Assembly: GCA_963920665.1 (NCBI GenBank)
Contig: OY987263.1
Span: 39,095,218 to 39,159,217, forward strand
Direction: 5' to 3'
From: Straminergon stramineum
Taxonomy: Eukaryota; Streptophyta; Bryopsida; Hypnales; Calliergonaceae
DNA: 64,000 nt
In this document: piece after piece, positions 1 to 13,904 of the stretch
Layout: each line of letters opens with the position of its first letter
Numbering within the stretch: position 1 is the first letter of the stretch
Program-made: the position numbers and the translations under genes
The notes under the pieces: generated by a model
What the model was told of the DNA's origin: nothing
The model's input: only the letters and a program-made list of their open reading frames with translations
Databases searched by the model: none

Positions 1-2022
1 CCAACTGGACAAGCAAAAGTGGATAAGAGGCGAGTTCCGACGTCGCCACGTTGCGCATGTTGCATGCGTCAAAGGGGTCAACGGGCAGCAGCCGATCAAA
101 ATTCTTAGTAACTGAAATTAATTAGTGGTTCCGGTTTGCTTGAATTTTGGGGTAACTTATTAAACTGTTATTTATATCAATTAGTGCTCAGTGTTCAGGC
201 AGCCGATTTGGACTTGCAGTAATTTAATTTATTTTCACATATTTTGGGAAGTGTAGAAAGTGATCTTCGTTGGATGAGTAAAGAAGCTAGTTTACGTTCA
301 CGAATGTGGATGATTTTTTTTTTAAACTGGAAAATAAAATTAGAAAAAATAATTTATTCAATCACAAGTGTGTACATTAGGTCTTTCCAAAAAGGAATGA
401 TGCCATCCTATTAATTTCCAAGTGAGTAATATGCCTTGGTACAATTTTTTGGCAATGGTATATTTTGCAACCGCTAGAGTATTGTCCATCTAAGGTAACT
501 ACACCTAATTTTGATTGCTTTCTAAAATCACATAGGTAATATCTTTGTTGGGGATGTATTTCCATTATTCATGAGAGTCTATAATTGGTTATCCTAAATT
601 TATTTTGAAAATTTTGAAAATTTTGAGTTTATTCATACGATGTTCAAAAAAATGTGTTCAAAGAGAATCCATCGAGTCCCCTTTTTGACTACCAATAAGA
701 CTCCTCAAAATAGTTTTTTCAATATAATAATGGGAACCATCTTGAATAGCTTATTTGTGCAATTTTTGGTGGAGTAAATGTAGCCAATAGAGAGATTATT
801 GTTATAATTTTCAGTTTGTGCCATTCCGAGTGTTGAAGTGTCAATTTCTAGTATTTTTGCCTATTGATTGCATAACAATGTGTTAAAATGGGGTGGGTGG
901 GTTGGTAATCAAATTGGAGTTAGTATCAAAGCTTGTTTTTTGGCTTGTTGGTGCTAGATTGCACTAGAAAAAATAATTTGGCTAAAAATTGCCAAAAAAT
1001 GTCAAAAAACTTGGATGAAATTGCCAAACAACTTTGAATTAAAAAAAAAATCTTAGATGAAATCACCAAATTGTAGATAAAAACCATATTATACATCCAA
1101 TATGTGGATGAATGTTGTAATTTGGAGCACCACTGTAACATTTAATATTGCCACTTTGGCACTTGATAAAAAATGAAAAAAGAAACCATGGTTAGTATGT
1201 TTGATAGTGATAGGTTACCAATTAGGAATGTCATGTGAATGTAATCTCACAGGTTGTGATTTCAGGTAGTGTTTGTAAGGATTCGAAAGGTGCCCGAGTG
1301 GGTACTTAGACACCTTTGTTTCAGATTTCTATTACCCACTGTGAGAGAAATGAGTTTAGGGTTTTAGGGTTTAGGGTTTAATGACTTTGTGATTACTAGA
1401 ATTGGATGATTGATTTAGTTGCCTGTTGGATTGTTGGATTGTAAGCTTGTTTTGGAGTGTGAGATTTTGTGAATGTTAAGCTTATGAAGGTGTGAAATTG
1501 TTTGTGCTGTAAGAATGAGTGCCTAATTGGAAGTGCTGAAATTATTAAGATAAATATGTGGTTGTGCATGTGTTTTAAGTCCGGTTGGAATTGTCTTGTG
1601 ATTGAATGCAAGTATGTGTGACAAATTGGAATTAATGCAATTATTTGATTTGGAAGTCTTGTTGTTTGGTGTTGTTGTAGTTTGGCTAATTGATTGAAAT
1701 TGTGTTCAAATTGGGAATGTTTATGTGTTATTGTGGATTGTGGAATGATTTAGTCCTAGTTGGAATTCTCGTTGTTTCTTTGAATGTATCATTATGCATT
1801 AAGTAGTGTGTTTGAGTGAAGTGTATGTCAACCAAATTGGAAAGCTGTGAGTTTTTGAAATTCATGTGTATGTGTGATGTCGAAAGTTCATATGGACTAC
1901 TTTTCAGCTAAAAAGTTGAATTAAATCCTAAGTTGGAAATTAACAAGTGAATACTGTATTTGAGATGTCCTTAAAATGTTTATATCAAATTGGAAGATTT
2001 AAGTCTGTGAAATTTGGAGAGT
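1..2022. other. AT-rich intergenic DNA, no gene
   Basis: No reading frame here has protein-like composition or splice structure. The stretch from about 1390 to 2000 is rich in TTG/TGT on the plus strand. Apart from the telomere-like run at 1355-1380, I see nothing that can be named. Confidence 0.6.
1355..1380. repeat. Interstitial telomere-like repeat
   Basis: About three and a half units of the plant telomere motif TTTAGGG stand in a row, one of them with an extra T. Short runs of this kind occur inside plant chromosomes and also act as telobox promoter motifs. No gene start follows this one. Confidence 0.6.
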
Positions 2023-3273
2023 TATGGTAGAACCACCCATTACCAACCAAAACTCATGGACAATATAAGGTACAACAACCCATTACGGACCAAATGGGGG
2101 TTTTGCCCTCTTGTCATTTCTGAAATTTTCTACTTTTTTTTCCAGAGAAAGTCAAGTGATAGAAATGGCAAGAACATTTGAAACTATATTTTTTCAACAA
2201 AATGTGAATTTGTTATGAATTTTGAAGTGTTCAGCCCATCACAACCCAAAAGAGTCTGTAGACTACCCCAAAACCAACAAAAACTGATCCATAATACTCA
2301 TCTTACTCACCTATTGCAATTACAATATTTTCTAACACAGAAGACCTGAAAAAGGCACTTCCTACAATGAACTAAGGGCCTCTTCACACTATGGCCGTCC
2401 AAGTCGAGAGGCCGTGGGATTGAGTGGCCAAACTTTGGTGAGAGTCCAAGGAAATGAGCAATAAATAGGCCAAAAAAACTAGGAATTGGAGCCCTTGGCC
2501 GGCCATAGTGTGAAGCCTCCAAAGGACAAAGTCCAAAGTCTAAGCCCAAAGTCCAAACCTATTCCATTTTTTCAATTTCTAATCCATCCAATTTCTGAAA
2601 TTTTCGTTTGGGTGCCATGTAGGCAGACAAGTAGGCGACGGACTTTGGGTTGTGCCTCCTTGTGTGAAGGCTCAAGAGGCCAAACTCTTGGGTTTCTGCA
2701 ATCTCATTGGCTAAAATCGACGGACTCTCGACCTTGTGCCGTAGTGTGAAGTGGCCCTAACACTAAAAAAATGGAAGATCCTATTGCAATCACTAATTAC
2801 TCCATTCAAGTTAGCTAAGACATTGAATGTGGCCCAAATCTCAATAACTAAAAGAAAACTATAATGGGGTCGTTCTTAGAAGTCCCCAATGGGTAAAAGG
2901 TCCATTATGGGCTATTTTACCTTATAGGTAATGGGAAATTCAACATGGATGATGGATATCTAAGTTAATCATTAGTTTCTTGTTTTCCAACCATCTTCTA
3001 GCCATCTCTGTTCTGACACATTTGCTTCGTTTTGAGAGCCAAATTATTCTTGAAATGAGCAGTGATGGAAGAATCTATGTGTTGGAGATGGGTGTAGGCC
3101 AACTTTTAGCTTCTAAAATTCATAGCAATTTGAATTTCATGAAATAAATTATGAAAATTTGATAACACCCATCATTTCTATCTCTCTACATAGCAAAAAA
3201 TTAACACTACCTTATACTACTCCAAATCATGCACTAAATGCTTAAGTGGTTGGTAATGGGTGGTTCTACTATA
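2023..3273. mobile_element. Inverted-repeat element, TAAGGTAG-type termini (copy A)
   Basis: The bases at 2028-2049 are perfectly inverted at 3247-3268 (22 bp, beginning TAGAACCACCC). The similarity extends outward as TATGGTAG at 2023-2030 against the complement TATAGTAG at the far end. The 1.25 kb interior has no transposase frame, so this would be a non-autonomous DNA element. A second element at 2376-2757 sits inside it. The target-site duplication is not clear; TA is possible. The same termini bound the element at 41544-42336. Confidence 0.6.
2376..2757. mobile_element. Tourist-like MITE (PIF/Harbinger type), nested
   Basis: The element begins GGGCC and ends GGCCC and is flanked on both sides by TAA (2373-2375 and 2758-2760). 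The motif CTTCACACTA near the left end returns inverted near the right end. A TAA/TTA target duplication with GGG..CCC ends is characteristic of PIF/Harbinger MITEs. Another inverted copy of the terminus lies inside, around 2490-2518, which points to a composite or rearranged element. It lies within the larger inverted-repeat element and so inserted later. Confidence 0.6.
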
Positions 3274-6200
3274 TTTGTTGCATGCCAAAGTATGAGTGTT
3301 TAAGTAAGCTAAATAGGAAACTGAAGAGTTTAGCCAAGTTGGTAGGATTTGATGTGAGCCTTTACTAAAAGTTACATATCTATTAAAGTTGTTGCAAAGA
3401 TATCAAACCAAGGCGGAAGTTGGAGTGTCCCTAAGATGCCAATTAAAGAAGCAAGCCAATTGGTGGAAAAAAATACAAGTTGGAGTAATAAAAGAGAGTA
3501 AAAAGAGTCAAGTTAAAAGATAAAACATTTCACCCTTGTGGCCATTAAGAGGGGAGTGTAGAATTGTAATTAGGCCTAGTTGAGGAAATCAACTTCAAAA
3601 TCTCAAGTAGTGCTTACTTGGTTGGAGTGGAAATTGAATAGTTCATAAGTTTCCTATTTGAAATTCTCCCAGGAACAAATTTAATATACTATTGGGTAGT
3701 TTTGCAAATTTATAAGTTATTCTAATCTGTGGGTACCTTATACAACAAACTAGATTGGTAAAGAAGATAATAGTACCTTTGAATGCTTGGAATTAGGAAT
3801 TAAAAATTTGAGAGTAGAGTTGTTGGATGTGCATCAAAAAACAATTAAAATAGACATGAGAGTATCCTAATTTGAACATTGGACAACCAAAATGGATCCT
3901 AGTGGAAACAAGCTTAAATACCTAAAATATAGAAGCCAAAGTAAATTACACTTATAAAAGGGAAAATAAGAAAATAATACCATCATTTTTTTGTTCTGTT
4001 TCCATCATTTTCCTTTCTTAGGCACTATTTGTTTTTTACCTTACTTTCAATGGAGTCTATTTGGGTCATTCAAAGCTAAAATGTCTATTTTATATGAAAA
4101 AAAATTATGTACTTCCAATGGCAGTATTTCAAGTTGTAATCTACACCAATGATCTAGAAGTTATTTTGTTTGTAAGGTTAATAATCCATTGATTTATTGT
4201 GTGGCTTGAGAATACCTATAGGCAAACATCAATGAGTTGATCACTTACATGATGCCAAAAAGAATAAATAAATAATAGTAGGAATAAGAAGACAATTAAA
4301 GAAAGGTAAGACATAATTATAATTATTATATAAAAGAAAAATTCTTGAGAAGTGATTGATTGTAACTAAATGAAATTGAAAATGGGTATGAAAGGAGATT
4401 TGAGAAGGGATTAGCCATCAATTTTGTGGCAATTGCATAACAGCATACCAATAATTGCGGTGATGCTATTTTTTTTTATTTTATTTTGTTTGTTTGTGAC
4501 TAATGGTTGAATCTCCTAAACCACCAAGCCAATGGAGGTGCCCTTGGTATTGTTAGAATGCCCTTAAGGAAAGTTTGTGCCCTATATTTAGTATATATAT
4601 ATAAGACTATTCTTCAAACATAATATAAAAGTTGGTAGGACACATGATATTAAACATCAATACTGCGGAGAATTGTCATATTTAAGGATAGATTGAACAT
4701 CATGTCTATGGCAATTACAAATGACATACCATACCTTACTAGTCACTTTGGCAAAAGATAATTATAATAATTCTTGCCTAATTTATTAAGAAATTATCCC
4801 AATGTCTTGCCTATTATTTGGAAATTTCAATTGTTGGAGGAGGGTTCACGATATCCTTCTCTAGGGACATATGCTACCAATTTATGGCAATCTTGTTTCA
4901 ATATTCTATGCATTCTATAAATAAATAACCTCTTATCCTTTTTGAAACCATTAATCCCAACTCCAAAAGAAGTATCCAAACCTTGTTAGATGTCTATACA
5001 TTGTTCAATTTGAATGGTTGCCAAAAGAGCACAAATTATATTTTAGTCTTGCCTAATCTTATTTTTAGACTTTGATGAAATATTAGGCACTTGAGTGCTG
5101 AAGTTGCTAGTAAAGTACAATATTGATAGTTGTGACAAGGACATAGGGCACACTAGTCACTAATAGAAACATTAAATTGTCCTCCCCCCCACCTTTGGGT
5201 GTGTACTCACCTTTGGGTGTTTATTTTGGTAGTAACATTCTACCTCAACAGGGTTTCAAACCTAATAGAAACACAATTTGCATAGAAAAGGGAAATTAAT
5301 TGACCTACAAAAAAACCTACATTTGGTCTAAATTGGTTCTTATGGAATCATGTCCATAGTTCAAGCCAACTACATTTCTACTACCGTAAGTGAAGGACAA
5401 GATTGGTACATTTGTGCCAAACATACAATTATTCCCCAAAACTAATTTCCATGGACGCCAAAAATGAAGATGATCTACAAGATTTTTTCCACTAGCTATT
5501 CAAAAACAAAACTTGGAAAAACAAGTCCCCCAAATTTTTGGCATTGAGTTTCAGAATGATTTTCCACCAAATCTGCCCTACATCTAATGATACTAACGGC
5601 AGTATGCTAACAAAAACTTAGATCACTATCAAAGTGGACATGATTATATCACAAAAAATTGGAATTGTGTACATTACAAACACCTCAAGCACTTCACTTG
5701 CCTGAAACTTGTTTATTTGTTTATCTTCCACACATGCTTTTTTTAGAGGTTCCATCCAATCACAACATGACACATATGACAACATCCTCAAGAAATTAAT
5801 GATTTTTCTGCTAATAAAGTAAGGTAAGCGGACTCATCGTGGCCGAAAATGTGCATGTCAAGCAATTTCCCCGTCTCTCCAAATGCAAATTGACCACTTT
5901 TAATTTCCGTCCTCGCTGGGCTTTCTTGTTCCGTTTGTTGTTTCTAGCTGTTTCATTTGGAATCAAACTGCATGACCCAGTCAGGGAATTGGGTTTAATT
6001 GACTGAAAAATGGAACAGTCTAATTGAATGCCCGGGATCATGTACTGATCGCTTGAAATCAAGTGGCCAGGAATTTCTGCGTCCGGGGGCGACGACGAGT
6101 GGGGGGGACCCCCTTACCTTACCGATTGTACAACAACGTTTAAGTTAGGTGATGTTGGCACTTCATCATGATGGTCACTGAAAAAATACTAAAAACAAAC

Positions 6201-7594
6201 ACCCAACTCACGCCAAATGCATGACCCACCGAGGCATGCAATTTTGGCTTCCCCAATTAGAAACCTCAGTTGCTTATTTACAAATTAAAAAACTAAGGTG
6301 CTTCAAGATTATTAATTAACTTTGGAACAAAAGTCTACAATATAGCTTTTGATGAAATATACATATATACAACTTTTGTTCAAAACATGGTTCATGTGGG
6401 ACATATAACATTTACGGGCTTTGGATCGAAGGGGAAGGGAAGAGGCTTTGCATTTGACAAAAGCTATGGTGAGAAAGTTTGAGCAACTATTTTACTCAAA
6501 AGATTCTTCAATAACAAAGGATAGAGTCTCTCATAAGGTAGGAAGTTTGTGAACCGACACTTTGAGCATACTTACATCATCAACGATAGTGGCAGATATT
6601 TCAAGGAAAATGTCACTTATTCCTTGATAGGGAGGGAGGGGAGGCTTCTAGAATCCGGTTGATTCATGGACCTTTGACCTTAGTTTGACTACTTGTTTAG
6701 TATAATAGCATCAAAGGAATGTTTTGTGTTATTTGGGAAGAATATTTCTTGTAGGTTTAGGGATTTATCCCTAAAGGACTAAGTGTTTGTTCAATATACA
6801 CTTGAAAACTTGGATAGATTCCTACAAAGTTAATTTTGGTCGGATGGTCACGGAATTTTGACACTAGATGTGAATATGTATCCCCTTAGTGGTGATATAC
6901 ATTTCTTTCTAATTGGGTGCCTAGATCAAAAGTTATGATGTTCCAAAAACATTTAGGTAACTCGGTCAATTTGTGCATCTTTTGTTAAAAAAAAACATTG
7001 GCTTTTGAAAGGTGGCATGTGTACAACTAATAATATAAGGTATACAATTGTCCCAAAAAAATTTAGTTCTCAAATCACATTCTAAGAGGAGTCAAACTAT
7101 GTTAGCTATGTTGAGGCAATTTCAAGAAATAACATTTTCTTTTAACTTCAAGCCCTATTATCTTGTAATATGTGGGAATTCATAAGTCATGCAAAATTTC
7201 ACTATGAAAAAATGATAGTAGACTAGTTCACTTTCATTTTTTGATTTGAGAGTAAATTTTCTCATTGCACAAGAAATTTTGCAAAACTGAATCTAACATT
7301 GGCAATATACTAGTCATTTGACACTATCATATTGGTAGGTCCAAAATAGAGGAATGAAAATGATCAAAGATGCTCAAGTGAGCATCATGACATCTTAAGT
7401 GAAGTCCGTTTGATAGCAAGTTAAGCACTTTTGATGTCAAAATGCTTAATTATTAGGTGCCTTATATGTTTTTTCAATGATGTGACAATTTCCATATCAA
7501 CACTAAAGGGCATGGTCAACACTTAGTTACCTAAAATTTGTTTGTTTTGGAAATTTCTCTATACAATAGATGTCAAATTGACAAACACACAATT
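3274..7594. other. AT-rich intergenic DNA
   Basis: No supportable gene. A GC-richer patch at about 5820-6120 has a short minus-strand frame (83 codons) with no recognisable domain, and a G-run/C-run hairpin lies near 6101-6114. The rest is AT-rich, with many short A and T runs. Confidence 0.5.
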
Positions 7595-7821
7595 GTTATT
7601 ATGTGAGCCTCGAATCGTGAGCACATGAGCAGAAGAGTCTTTATCCCTATATTACAAGTGTCTATATTTTGAAAACCTTTCATGATTGTAGCGTACATAC
7701 TTTTGTTATAAATACCTATATTATAGGTGTTTATGCCATAAACATCTTTGATTTTTTTAGAGAAACTACTTATACATATGCTCAAGGCTCGCATTTCCAT
7801 GCTTACATACCAGTGTTGTTA
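7595..7821. mobile_element. MITE with TGTGAGC-type inverted ends (small copy)
   Basis: The left end reads GTTATTATGTGAGCC and the right end, on the other strand, reads GTAACAACACTGGTATGTAAGC. GTGAGC/GCTCA motifs occur at both ends and CCTATATTA(C/T)A motifs lie between them. The same arrangement occurs at 26975-27212 and, much enlarged, at 48860-50288. Short frames on both strands here are by-products of the inverted repeat. Confidence 0.45.
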
Positions 7822-9745
7822 CTCAAAAACATTCTAAAATTTCTTTTTCACAATGCAATTGTTTTATGAATATCTCCATTTCCAGATTTTTTAGTCTATT
7901 TGAAGAATTATCATTGATTGCCCTTCCCTTGTAGATATGATAATAAAAAATTTGACATATTGCCCTTATTTTGTATAGAAGTTTACCCTTGAGATTTAAC
8001 CTGTAAAGTCTAATTGTCCCACGAGGGGATACATTCATGTTCTTGGTTTTTGTTAATGCTCGAGCTTGACCATTATGGACTTATTAAGAGATAATTTCTC
8101 TCTTAGTCACCTATGGAAATAAAAATTATATTCTCCAAAAGCTAATGCATATTTTACCTTTAAAAATTATTCAGAAAATCTCTTTAGATGCATATTGAGA
8201 TCATAGGGATTAAGGTCTTCTTGAAAAAATAACATATTAGATTCGTATTTGAATTAAACTCTCACAATTTTGAGGTAAAAAGATTCTATAGGATCTAGTT
8301 TTTTTGCTATAACAATCTCACCATCGAGATCAATGTGTTTCAATTCCATCTTAGAGCTATTATTAATATATTTTTTCCTTCTATCTTATACCTACTTCTA
8401 TTAATTAATATTGAAAATATTGAAAATAAAAATTTTATTAAGTTAAAATCTTTTTCAAACTATCCATTTGATTCTTCAATATAAATATTGAAAATCAAAA
8501 TCTTTTATGCAATATTTAAAGTTAAGAAGATTCAAAGTCAAATAATCTAATTATAGATGGTGAAAAAAAATCATTTTATTTACTCTAAATGCAAATATAT
8601 TTCTATTTGCTTCATCAAAAGTTCCAATTTTTCTTCCACACATTCTTGTACTAGTTTAGTACAAGATCCTACAACTAGATATGCTTAAAAGACAAAAAAG
8701 ATCAAACTTTTGCTCTTTGCAATAGAGATAGCAATTTGTATGTTTTTGATGAAAGCCTAGGGACTTGGGATTTCATAATTGAAAGAATGTGGAAGTAATA
8801 GCAACTTAACAAATCATTGATATTGTCTAGTAGAAATCATGTATGAGTAGACTAGTTTACCCCTATTGTAAAGCTAGTTCCTTGGAGGTCGAAATGAACT
8901 TTGAGAACTTTGGGCATCTAAAATAAAATATTAGATTTTGACTTTTTTTTGTTTGGACCTCAATTCAAGCAAGTGGAGCACAGCATCATTTTGCTTTGAA
9001 AATTTGCATACTTCTTCCTAACACGAGGCTTTAATCAAATATGTAGTCTCTAAATTTGTTTAGCAAAAGAAATTTGAGTTATGGGGCTTAAAAACCGAAG
9101 AGTCAAAGCCAAATTGTCAAAAGCTTGCGTAGTCTTGAAAAAATCATTTTGCTCTAGTCTTCAAGCTTTAATTTCATATATACATTTCATTTGGACTCCA
9201 AGAGTAGTTTCATTGTTTCATGCATCTAACCCATCTATTTGAATATGTATCTAAACTTTACATAATCTTTACATAATGCCGCATTTTACAAATGAAGCAA
9301 TCATGACCAAACAGATATGGGGACTCATGTACTAGTTAAGAATAAGGACCTATGGCTACAAATTCGAAAATATCAATAAAAATTGATGAATAGCCTTTTT
9401 TTTAGAGACTCTTGATTTTTGGCAATTTTGTGATTATTTGCCAATTTTTAGCTCATGATTCTTTCAGGAGTAAATTATAAGCCCTACAATTGCTTCAACT
9501 CATTGTAACAAGTAGTGGGTGTTAAAATGTAGTCTACTCAAGCATATTTTCCTCTCATGTCTAGCTATAGAAATCAAACTTCAACATCTTTTTTAATATT
9601 ATGTAAATCAATAATCTCAATGAACCCCAATGAGTACAAATGAAAGCCTCTCATTGGAAGAAGAAGAAAAGCCTCGGTTATTTTCCACAATATGGGGGTT
9701 CCTTGAACATTGTTTGAAGCTCGGCCTTCTTTGTTGATCCCTAAT
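7822..9745. other. AT-rich intergenic DNA, nothing recognised
   Basis: I see no coding region, RNA gene or clear element boundary in this stretch. Confidence 0.5.
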
Positions 9746-10065
9746 TAAGGTAGGAGGCTTGAAATCGGCACAGGCTCTAAAACTACCCACCTCCTCAAAT
9801 GTACAGTATTTGTATATGTTTTTTTTCATCTTTACAGGGATGTATCAACAATGTATATTTGAGGAGGTGAGAGCCCTGTACCATTTCGACTTAAAAAATT
9901 CATAACTAATTCTACAAAGCTTCAAAAATCATGAAATGGCTTGGATTAGATGTCAATTCCACTTGTCTTTCAAGGAAAATTTACTGAAAAATATTTCAAT
10001 AAGTTTCATCTCCCCAAAATTCAGTTTCAGCTCTTAGATGGGTGCTTTATGGACCTCCTACCTTA
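9746..10065. mobile_element. MITE, family with TAAGGTAGGAGG ends (copy 1)
   Basis: Twelve terminal bases, TAAGGTAGGAGG at 9746-9757, are perfectly inverted at 10054-10065. The 320 bp interior is shared along most of its length with 61301-61625 and, more diverged, with about 11556-11900. Shared blocks include the segments around 'tcagtttcagctctta' and 'agatgtcaattcca'. It has no ORF. Repetition at three sites together with inverted ends identifies a small non-autonomous element. Confidence 0.7.
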
Positions 10066-11555
10066 AGTAAAGTTGACCCAAATCCAACCATTCAACAAAT
10101 GAATGAAGGTTTTTGTCCAATAACATGAAAGTAGAGTCTTGTCAAGAGAGATAACATCCTCAATCCCACACCACTCCCATGTCTCCGCATGTTATTTCTT
10201 AGAATGAGAAAACTCTTCTACTACTTTCACATTACCGTGTCCATTTTCTTGTCCATTTTCTTGTCTATTTTCTTGTCCATTTTCACCATGTGGAATGCCA
10301 TACCCGCCAAGCACGACCTCCATTCCACCCCGCCGTCACTCGGTACTTACCCATGTCCTTCATCTCTTTGCATCGTGTTGTTGTGGAACAACGAGCCCAA
10401 GAAGTTGCCGAATTTACGGGACTGCAGGGAAGGTAAGATCACAAGAGTGTAACACAAGAAAATGGCCTCTGTTTGTGAGCGGATGATGGACGGAGCCTAA
10501 GTTAAAAACGTAGCATGATGGAGCCATTACTATTGATGATGATGAGTGCGAGATGCCAACTAACTTACTACTGTAACGTACTGGGCCCAAATTTTCCAAC
10601 CCCACATAAATGCGCATGTGGCAAACATGGTGACGTGGCCAATTCACTCACATGGGGGATGGGCCATTGGGACCGCCGCACTTAAAACAGCAAAATAATC
10701 TGTCCAAACAAAAAAATTGGATGCACCAGATGAGTTATATTATTCTCTTGGGCGAAGCGCCACAAGGCCCCACTTTTTTTTATTCCATTTGGTCTGAAGC
10801 TTGACTACTCGTTCAAACTCCCAAAAGGATCCCCACATCTGAAATAGACCAATCGTATTGGAGAAAAAATTGTTAAAAAACAAGCATACTGAAATAAAAA
10901 AGACCAGTGCTGGACAAACTGGTCAAAGTAGGTCTCTCCTTCAGTTGTTTCCATCCATTCAGAATGTATGTCCATTTGGACAAATGGATATTTAGTTTAG
11001 TTTAGTTTAGTTTTGTTTAACCCTTAAATGATGCCGAGGATATTTTTTGTACCATGGATGACAAAGAATGATCTTCCTATGTAGGACAAAAGTGTAATTA
11101 TTCATCCTTGGAATTTTGTGCAAAAAGGAGAGATCTTGCACAGTAGTTTGACCTCCAATGTGTATTTATTTTCTTCTTAAAGTAGATGATGTCACATGGT
11201 TCCAAAAGGGATGTTGTTTCTATGATCACCAATCTATACTTTAAAGGTTAATTTAATTTTTCCAGACAATGAAGTGTTTCAATGGGCTATATTAACACAA
11301 ATGGTGGTCCATAACAATGGGTTTAAGGTAGGTAAAAACAAATAAGCAGCAGACAGCTTTTACTTGTTTTGCTTTAACTCCTAAAGGGGTCAAAGGGTTG
11401 CCAAACAATTATGTGTGTAGGCATTGACCTTATCCACATATGAGGGGTATGACGTATGTAGAAGCAAAGGCAAACTTATGATAATCTCTTAATTCATAGA
11501 GGGTTGGGAAGCCTAGTTTTGGACGTGATATAGATTTTGGGGGGTCTATTTGATA
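10066..11555. other. Intergenic, with a GC-richer island
   Basis: The segment 10160-10680 is closer to genic composition than its surroundings. It holds an 87-codon plus frame (10189-10452) beginning MLFLRMRK, whose N-terminal half is the translation of a 12-bp tandem repeat (SIFL units). There is no homology I recognise and no clear promoter. I do not call it a gene, though it could be an exon fragment. The remainder is AT-rich. Confidence 0.4.
10239..10286. repeat. 12-bp tandem repeat, four units
   Basis: The unit GTCCATTTTCTT occurs at 10239, 10251, 10263 (one substitution) and 10275 (last two bases differ). In frame it encodes a repeated Ser-Ile-Phe-Leu peptide. Confidence 0.85.
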
Positions 11556-11677
11556 TAAGGTAGGTTAGGTCTATAAAGGGACTAGGCTTTAAAAGCATTT
11601 TCTAACATGGAGGTGCATATTTCTTTATTCATTGTAGGAATTGGATTTGTCAATGTATTAATAAACAAAAAAATATA

Positions 11678-11712
<35 letters not shown>

Positions 11713-11900
11713 TAGAGCCTTATGTGATTCCAACTTCAACATTCATAATTAATTCCATGAAGGTACCAAAAATATGAAACAAATGGAGTTAAATGCAATT
11801 CCATTTTTTCTTTCAAGAAGGCTATATTTCAAGAAGTCAAACTCTCCAAATTGTGAATGAACTCTTAAATGGTGGCCTTGTGGATTTCCTACAATAGAAG
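11556..11900. mobile_element. Diverged copy of the 9746-10065 MITE family
   Basis: The right part, from about 11713, follows the order of blocks seen at 9860-10065 and 61430-61625 (attccaacttcaacattca, then tcaagaagtcaaactctcc, then aactcttaaatggtgg). The ends are decayed. A TG dinucleotide run interrupts the copy. Confidence 0.45.
11681..11709. repeat. (TG)14 microsatellite
   Basis: Fourteen uninterrupted TG units plus one T. Confidence 0.95.
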
Positions 11901-13904
11901 GTGTATGAACTAAGGTATCTAATAGTGATGAAAGTGTTTATATTGGTGCTAAGCACTATCCAATGATAGTTATAGACACTCACATAAAAATGCCATAGAA
12001 CTCAAAAGATTATAAAATTTGAATCGCAAAATCACAAAACTCATTGAGTTGGGTGGTATTTTAATCCATATCCAATATTCATTGCAATTTATTATTATTT
12101 AACACTAAAACCATGGAGAATTTGTATAGAAGATCCTTAAGATGTACATAACATAGTTGGTGATACTTTATGTATGTTTAGAGAAAAATTTGATTTGTGA
12201 AAGGATAAAATTAAATATTCTATTTTTTTTGAGTTGTAGGTCCAAAGCCTTATTAATCTTGTTCTATTCCATGGCTTTATTCAAAATACTTCACTTTCAT
12301 TTTTCATAAATCTTAAGGTAAGTCTAACTTTTTCAAATCCAAATGAATTTTTGAATGCTATTTTTTTATTGTGTCCAAGAATATTTACCAAAAAAAATGA
12401 AATCCATCCTAAAAATCCACAACCTTTAAACATCACCCCTTACCTTACTATAAATCAATGTATCATTCGTAAGTTCTTTTCAAATGGATAAATCAAATTT
12501 AAGTCACATTGATATATGTAAAGTAGTAGAGAAGGAAAACATAGGCTTCTACTAAAAGTAGGTAGAGAAGTATTGGTGTCATTCATAGCACTTGAGATTA
12601 TAGACCCCCGTATAGACCTCATGTTGGACCCTTAATGAACAAATTAACTCCGTCTTTTTACACCCCCCTTAAAGGTTGGAGTTTCTATCTTTAATTAGAG
12701 AAAAATAACTTGCTTTTAGTGCTTACTGATGATTTCAGGAAGATTTTGTAAGATAGAAATTAACTTTTAATTATTTAATCTCATCGCATTCATAGTTTAT
12801 ACTCCTAGTATTTTATTTGTTGGAGTCAATATGTGGGAGTCCCTATTTTTACAATGCAATTTCTTCATTTTTAGACTACAAGACCTCAATAAAATTTGTA
12901 AATCCATTCCAATATCCACACTTGATCCATTAAGATGAACTAACTAGTTACTATAGTTATTTTGATTCCATCATTATGTACGATAGTGCACACTTAAAAC
13001 AAAAATTAACATTATAGGTAAATGAAGATGGAATTGAGATGATCATGTTAATATATTGATTCAACTTAACTTCAAAATGTCCAAGTAGCAAAAAGTGGTT
13101 GATGAATATTCAAATACAACTCATTCTTGCTTGAAATGAATGAATTAATCCAATTTTTTTGAACAATTTTTTGAGTGTGTATGCAACACTATGAGCAATC
13201 TGACAATTTCTTATGTCCCTACTTTTGATTAGAATTCTAGACATGAAAATGAACATTTTTTGAATTTGAGTCTAACAGATGAATTGAAGTTTATAAAGTC
13301 AAGTCACTTTGATTGAAATTTTAAAAAATTCCTTAAATTGAATATTTTATAGCCATTTGAACCTTAGGCCTATTACCACATAATATTGAGTTTCTAATTA
13401 TAGAATATTACCAAAATTTGATTTATTCCAAAGTATTTTACATTGTAATCTAGACCTTTGGTAAAATTTTCAGATTTAAAAAGCTTCTTCTCTACTTTAT
13501 ATAAATTTTTTCCACTTTTCTTTAGTCATATCAAATTACTACAAAACAAACTCAAATTTTTATTGCTTGTAGAAGACATGTGAGCAAGGTTTTTTTTTCA
13601 TTTCTTTTAGGCAACGTAGAAAGTGATAATCACTAGGATAATAATCACAAAATGGATGAAACTTGCAATATATGGATGAAATTTCATTTATTCATCATAA
13701 ATGGTGTACATTCATTCAGAATAGAGCGATATTGTTCTAAGATTTGGTAGCAAATTAGTGATTTCATCCATTGAAAAATAAAAATATTTTGCCAAATATT
13801 CCCTCCTAAACAAATTTTGTTGCTTTTGAGCAAAGATTCATTCAAAAAAATACCCCTATATGTGAGATCACGTCTAAAAAATAAAAATAATGAAATCCAT
13901 ACAT
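11901..13904. other. AT-rich intergenic DNA, nothing recognised
   Basis: There is no gene and no clear repeat boundary. The only frames are short and of low complexity. Confidence 0.5.

Noticed and set aside
10239..10286. CRISPR-like array
   Set aside because: The 12-bp units are contiguous without spacers and the genome is eukaryotic.
10189..10452. 87-codon frame with a hydrophobic repeat, considered as a secreted or membrane peptide
   Set aside because: The hydrophobic part is the translation of a 12-bp tandem repeat, and there is no promoter or homologue I can name.
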